From: Linnemannia elongata
Taxonomy: Eukaryota > Mortierellomycota > Mortierellomycetes > Mortierellales > Mortierellaceae
Direction of reading: 5' to 3'
Assembly: GCA_036320915.1 (NCBI GenBank)
Contig: JAXBDG010000005.1
Span: 2,610,001-2,674,000, forward strand
DNA length: 64,000 bases
Of this stretch, positions 62,027-64,000 are shown in pieces (within the stretch, counting starts at the first letter, position 1; the number at the start of each line of letters is the position of its first letter). The translations under genes were made by a program, and so were the position numbers. The notes below the pieces were generated by a model. It did no database searches. It saw only the letters and a list, made by a program, of their open reading frames with translations, and was not told the DNA's origin.

Positions 62027-63626
62027 TCGTACATAATTTTATTTCTCTGACAAACAGAACAAAGGAGGCATTTGGAAGTAAAAGGGACTACAGACCAAAC
62101 TCTTCAGTGAACCATCCGTCAGTCACAGTCCGGTCCGGGACCTGGCTCTGCGCAACAATTGTCGCTGCTCTTCACAGCAATAACGGAAGAAAATAAAACT
62201 AGATACGAATGAAAGGGATTCTTCCCATCCTCTCCATCAATGTTAACCTCCTCCTTCCCAACAAGCTGTCTAACAGCCGTTCATCAGCTGCTCGTGGATT
62301 CTTGGTCGCTCCAGGGCATGTCCGATCCTCATGTGTGGCTAGCGAAGCGCCACACGGGCAGAAACCATCGCGCGTGATATAGCCATATCCTTGACTCCAG
62401 TCACCACGAGGACCTGTGTATTTGGATGTCTTGTCCTTTACAGAGATGCCCTGGGTCTGCTCCCACGCGATCGTCGCGGAGCATCGGGGTTTCCAGATCC
62501 GCTCTGAGGCCTGCGTCTCCAGGTAGCCAACAAATTTGTGGAGGACCGTCTTGGCGATGGACTGTGGGGTTCTGAAGACCGCGCACCATTCGGTCAACAT
62601 GCTCTTTGGGGTGATGCCGCGGAGTAGGTCCGATACGTTCCACTTGGGGTTCTCATCGCGATCGGGAGCAGGACTACCGCTGTGCACGGCTCGAGCTCCA
62701 CCGATAGAGGAGAATCCCCGCACATGATCCGCATCTCGGGGGGGTCGCCAGTGTATGAGTACTGGTCGCGGGGCTTGACGACCGTTATCCACCGCGCGTT
62801 GGTGTTCTCACTTCCTGGCTGCATTGTAGTTGTTTGTCGCCTGTACACCCCAATCGTCGATCTTGCCCATAGCCTCCTTCCAGATCGTAGTGGTGGTCTC
62901 AGCTGCCGAGGAACAGTTCCAGACATGCTCGTTATCCTCCTTCTTAAGCTCGCATCGTCGGCAAAGGCATGTTGGGTACAGGTTGGGCTTGCGGGCCTGC
63001 ATGGAGTTCAGGGTGGGCAACATTCCATGCAGCTTTTTGACGTGATGTGTCCGTTGATGAGAGTCTTTGCTATTACTGTAAAAGGTGAAGACTGCTCGCC
63101 TGTCGTGAACATGAGCCAAGGTCGAGGTCCATTCCACATCGTCGATGTCAGGGATCGCCCTCTTCACCCGTCTCTGCGACGTCCAGGCCTGGTGGTGTCG
63201 GATTGTCGTTTGTTGTTTGAGGAGTTGTCGTAGGTCGATTTCAACAAGCGCACCATAGCAATGTGCAAAGCTCGTGATATCCGCCTGCTGAGTGAGATCC
63301 ACCTTCAAGGGTACTGTAGCGCTCTGTGCTGCCGCCTTTGCCGCCTGATCCGCCAGCTCGTTACCTTGGATGTTGCTGTGTCCTTTGATCCAGACAACCT
63401 CAACCCCTCCTGGCCGAGATTCCACAACCTGCCATAGTACCGCCCAAATACCCGCGTATGTGCTCCTGAATCGTTTCCTCGGTAAGGCATCCCGACGATT
63501 CTTCACTAGACGTTGGTACTGGTCCACCACCGACTCGTTGTCTAATTTGACCACAATGTCTTGTTCCGGAGGTGCTGACAAGACTGCGACTAGTAGACCT
63601 ATGAGCTCTGACTTGGCCAAACCATC
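62001..63626 (-). mobile_element. 5'-truncated non-LTR (LINE) retrotransposon copy
   Basis: Read on the minus strand, the insert ends in an A tail of 27 (T 62001-62027) and lies between perfect 19-base direct repeats, the hallmark of target-primed reverse transcription. Only the 3' third of the element is present. It encodes the end of an RNase H domain: SELIGLL, VVKLDNES, WIKGHSNIQGNELADQAAK (residues E, D and D visible). The first catalytic Asp strand is missing because of the truncation, so it should be inactive. A zinc-knuckle-like CLCRRCELKKEDNEHVWNC follows. The frame shifts near 62800: the continuation (KWNVSDLLRGITPKS, IWKPRCSATIAWEQ, ending GRIPFIRI at 62199) is in another frame. No reverse transcriptase remains. 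Confidence 0.9.
62808..63626 (-). pseudogene. LINE open frame: truncated RNase H and zinc knuckle
   Basis: The frame runs in from target DNA upstream of the junction at 63626, so there is no own start. Content: C-terminal part of RNase H (KSELIGLLVAVL, KLDNESVV, GNELADQA), then a Cys/His cluster, ending NYNAARK and a stop at 62808. The following 62199-62792 segment in another frame carries the rest of the C-terminus, so one frameshift or an early stop separates them. Confidence 0.8.
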
Positions 63627-63645
63627 GTCAAAGCGCGACACTTGC
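63627..63645. repeat. Target-site duplication, right copy (19 bases)
   Basis: Second perfect copy of the left repeat; the bases just outside (C before, AGAAAC after) differ from the left copy, so the repeat is exactly 19 bases. Confidence 0.92.
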
Positions 63646-63714
63646 AGAAACAAGAACACTCTTTTATTTGTCCACGTGACCTTTTGGGTTTTCGATACCT
63701 CGTAGTTCTTGGCC

Positions 63715-64000
63715 GATGAGTATAACATCTGTGCCTCAACTTTGAGAAATATGGATGCGTCAGCAACAACAACTATTGACTATTCAGCCAACTCCATTCC
63801 AAACCATGAGGGTAAAAGCGGGTTCAAACCTGTCCCTTCGCATCCTTCTCTTTTGTTCTTTTATCATTCTCATTGCGTTACCGTTTTCTTTATTGATGAA
63901 GTATATCATCATCGTCTCCACTTTGGGAAGCAAGGATGTGTTAGCAACAACAACTATTGATTTTGTCAAAAACTCCATTCCAAACCATGAGGGTAAAAGC
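63715..64000. repeat. Direct repeat running off the window end
   Basis: A block at about 63715-63819 recurs, diverged, at about 63893-64000. Shared parts: GCAACAACAACTATTGA and the perfect CTCCATTCCAAACCATGAGG GTAAAAGC (28 bases). The period is about 180 bases. More copies may follow beyond the window. Nature unknown. Confidence 0.7.

Noticed and set aside
63805..63835. B-box-like GGGTTCAAACC near the window end
   Set aside because: The flanking bases do not form a T arm and no A box lies at the right distance.

Overview
The window is eukaryotic and almost certainly fungal. Genes are split by many short GT-AG introns of about 100-500 bases, the spacers are full of homopolymers and microsatellites, and the gene set includes fungal-type kynurenine 3-monooxygenase, an Egd2-type NAC subunit, Uba2, a MICOS subunit and a RRM/R3H protein. 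F-box-like proteins with long 28-residue leucine-rich repeats, and lineages of paralogous monooxygenases, suggest an early-diverging fungus of the Mortierella type. That placement is inference from style, not from a search.

Layout: 1-4.7 kb holds the tail of an upstream gene, a Mic12-like MICOS gene and a seven-exon KMO gene. 5.6-9.5 kb is arm A of an inverted duplication: a small secreted protein (+) facing a leucine-rich-repeat gene (-). 9.7-10.5 kb holds a decayed gene that open-reading-frame calling misses. 12.6-13.4 kb is a low-complexity secreted protein. 17.4-21.5 kb carries arginyl-tRNA synthetase and NAC alpha, both on the minus strand; NAC alpha appears to have its start codon split by an intron. 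23.1-26.8 kb is a RRM/R3H RNA-binding protein. 30.8-33.2 kb is a cytochrome P450. 33.6-38.8 kb is arm B of the inverted duplication, with a longer repeat gene (21 versus 16 repeats), a diverged secreted paralog and about 0.8 kb of extra DNA.

39.1-49.6 kb holds three head-to-tail FAD-dependent monooxygenase paralogs. All three keep the same exon plan, including consecutive microexons of 11 and 22 bases that encode the FAD-binding motif downstream of the Gly-Asp pair. 50.9-57.3 kb holds UBA2 (ten exons), a hotdog-fold thioesterase divergent from it, and a Sec14/CRAL-TRIO protein. The last 2 kb contains a 5'-truncated non-LTR retrotransposon with an A tail and a perfect 19-base target-site duplication, then a direct repeat that runs off the window.

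How the parts may work together: the core genes (translation, NAC, SUMO activation, MICOS) are independent housekeeping genes. The P450 and the three FAD monooxygenases lie within 19 kb and could form an oxidative pathway, but the duplicated secreted/LRR locus sits between them. The most unusual signals are the inverted two-gene duplication, the conserved microexons, the split start codon and the undescribed decayed gene.
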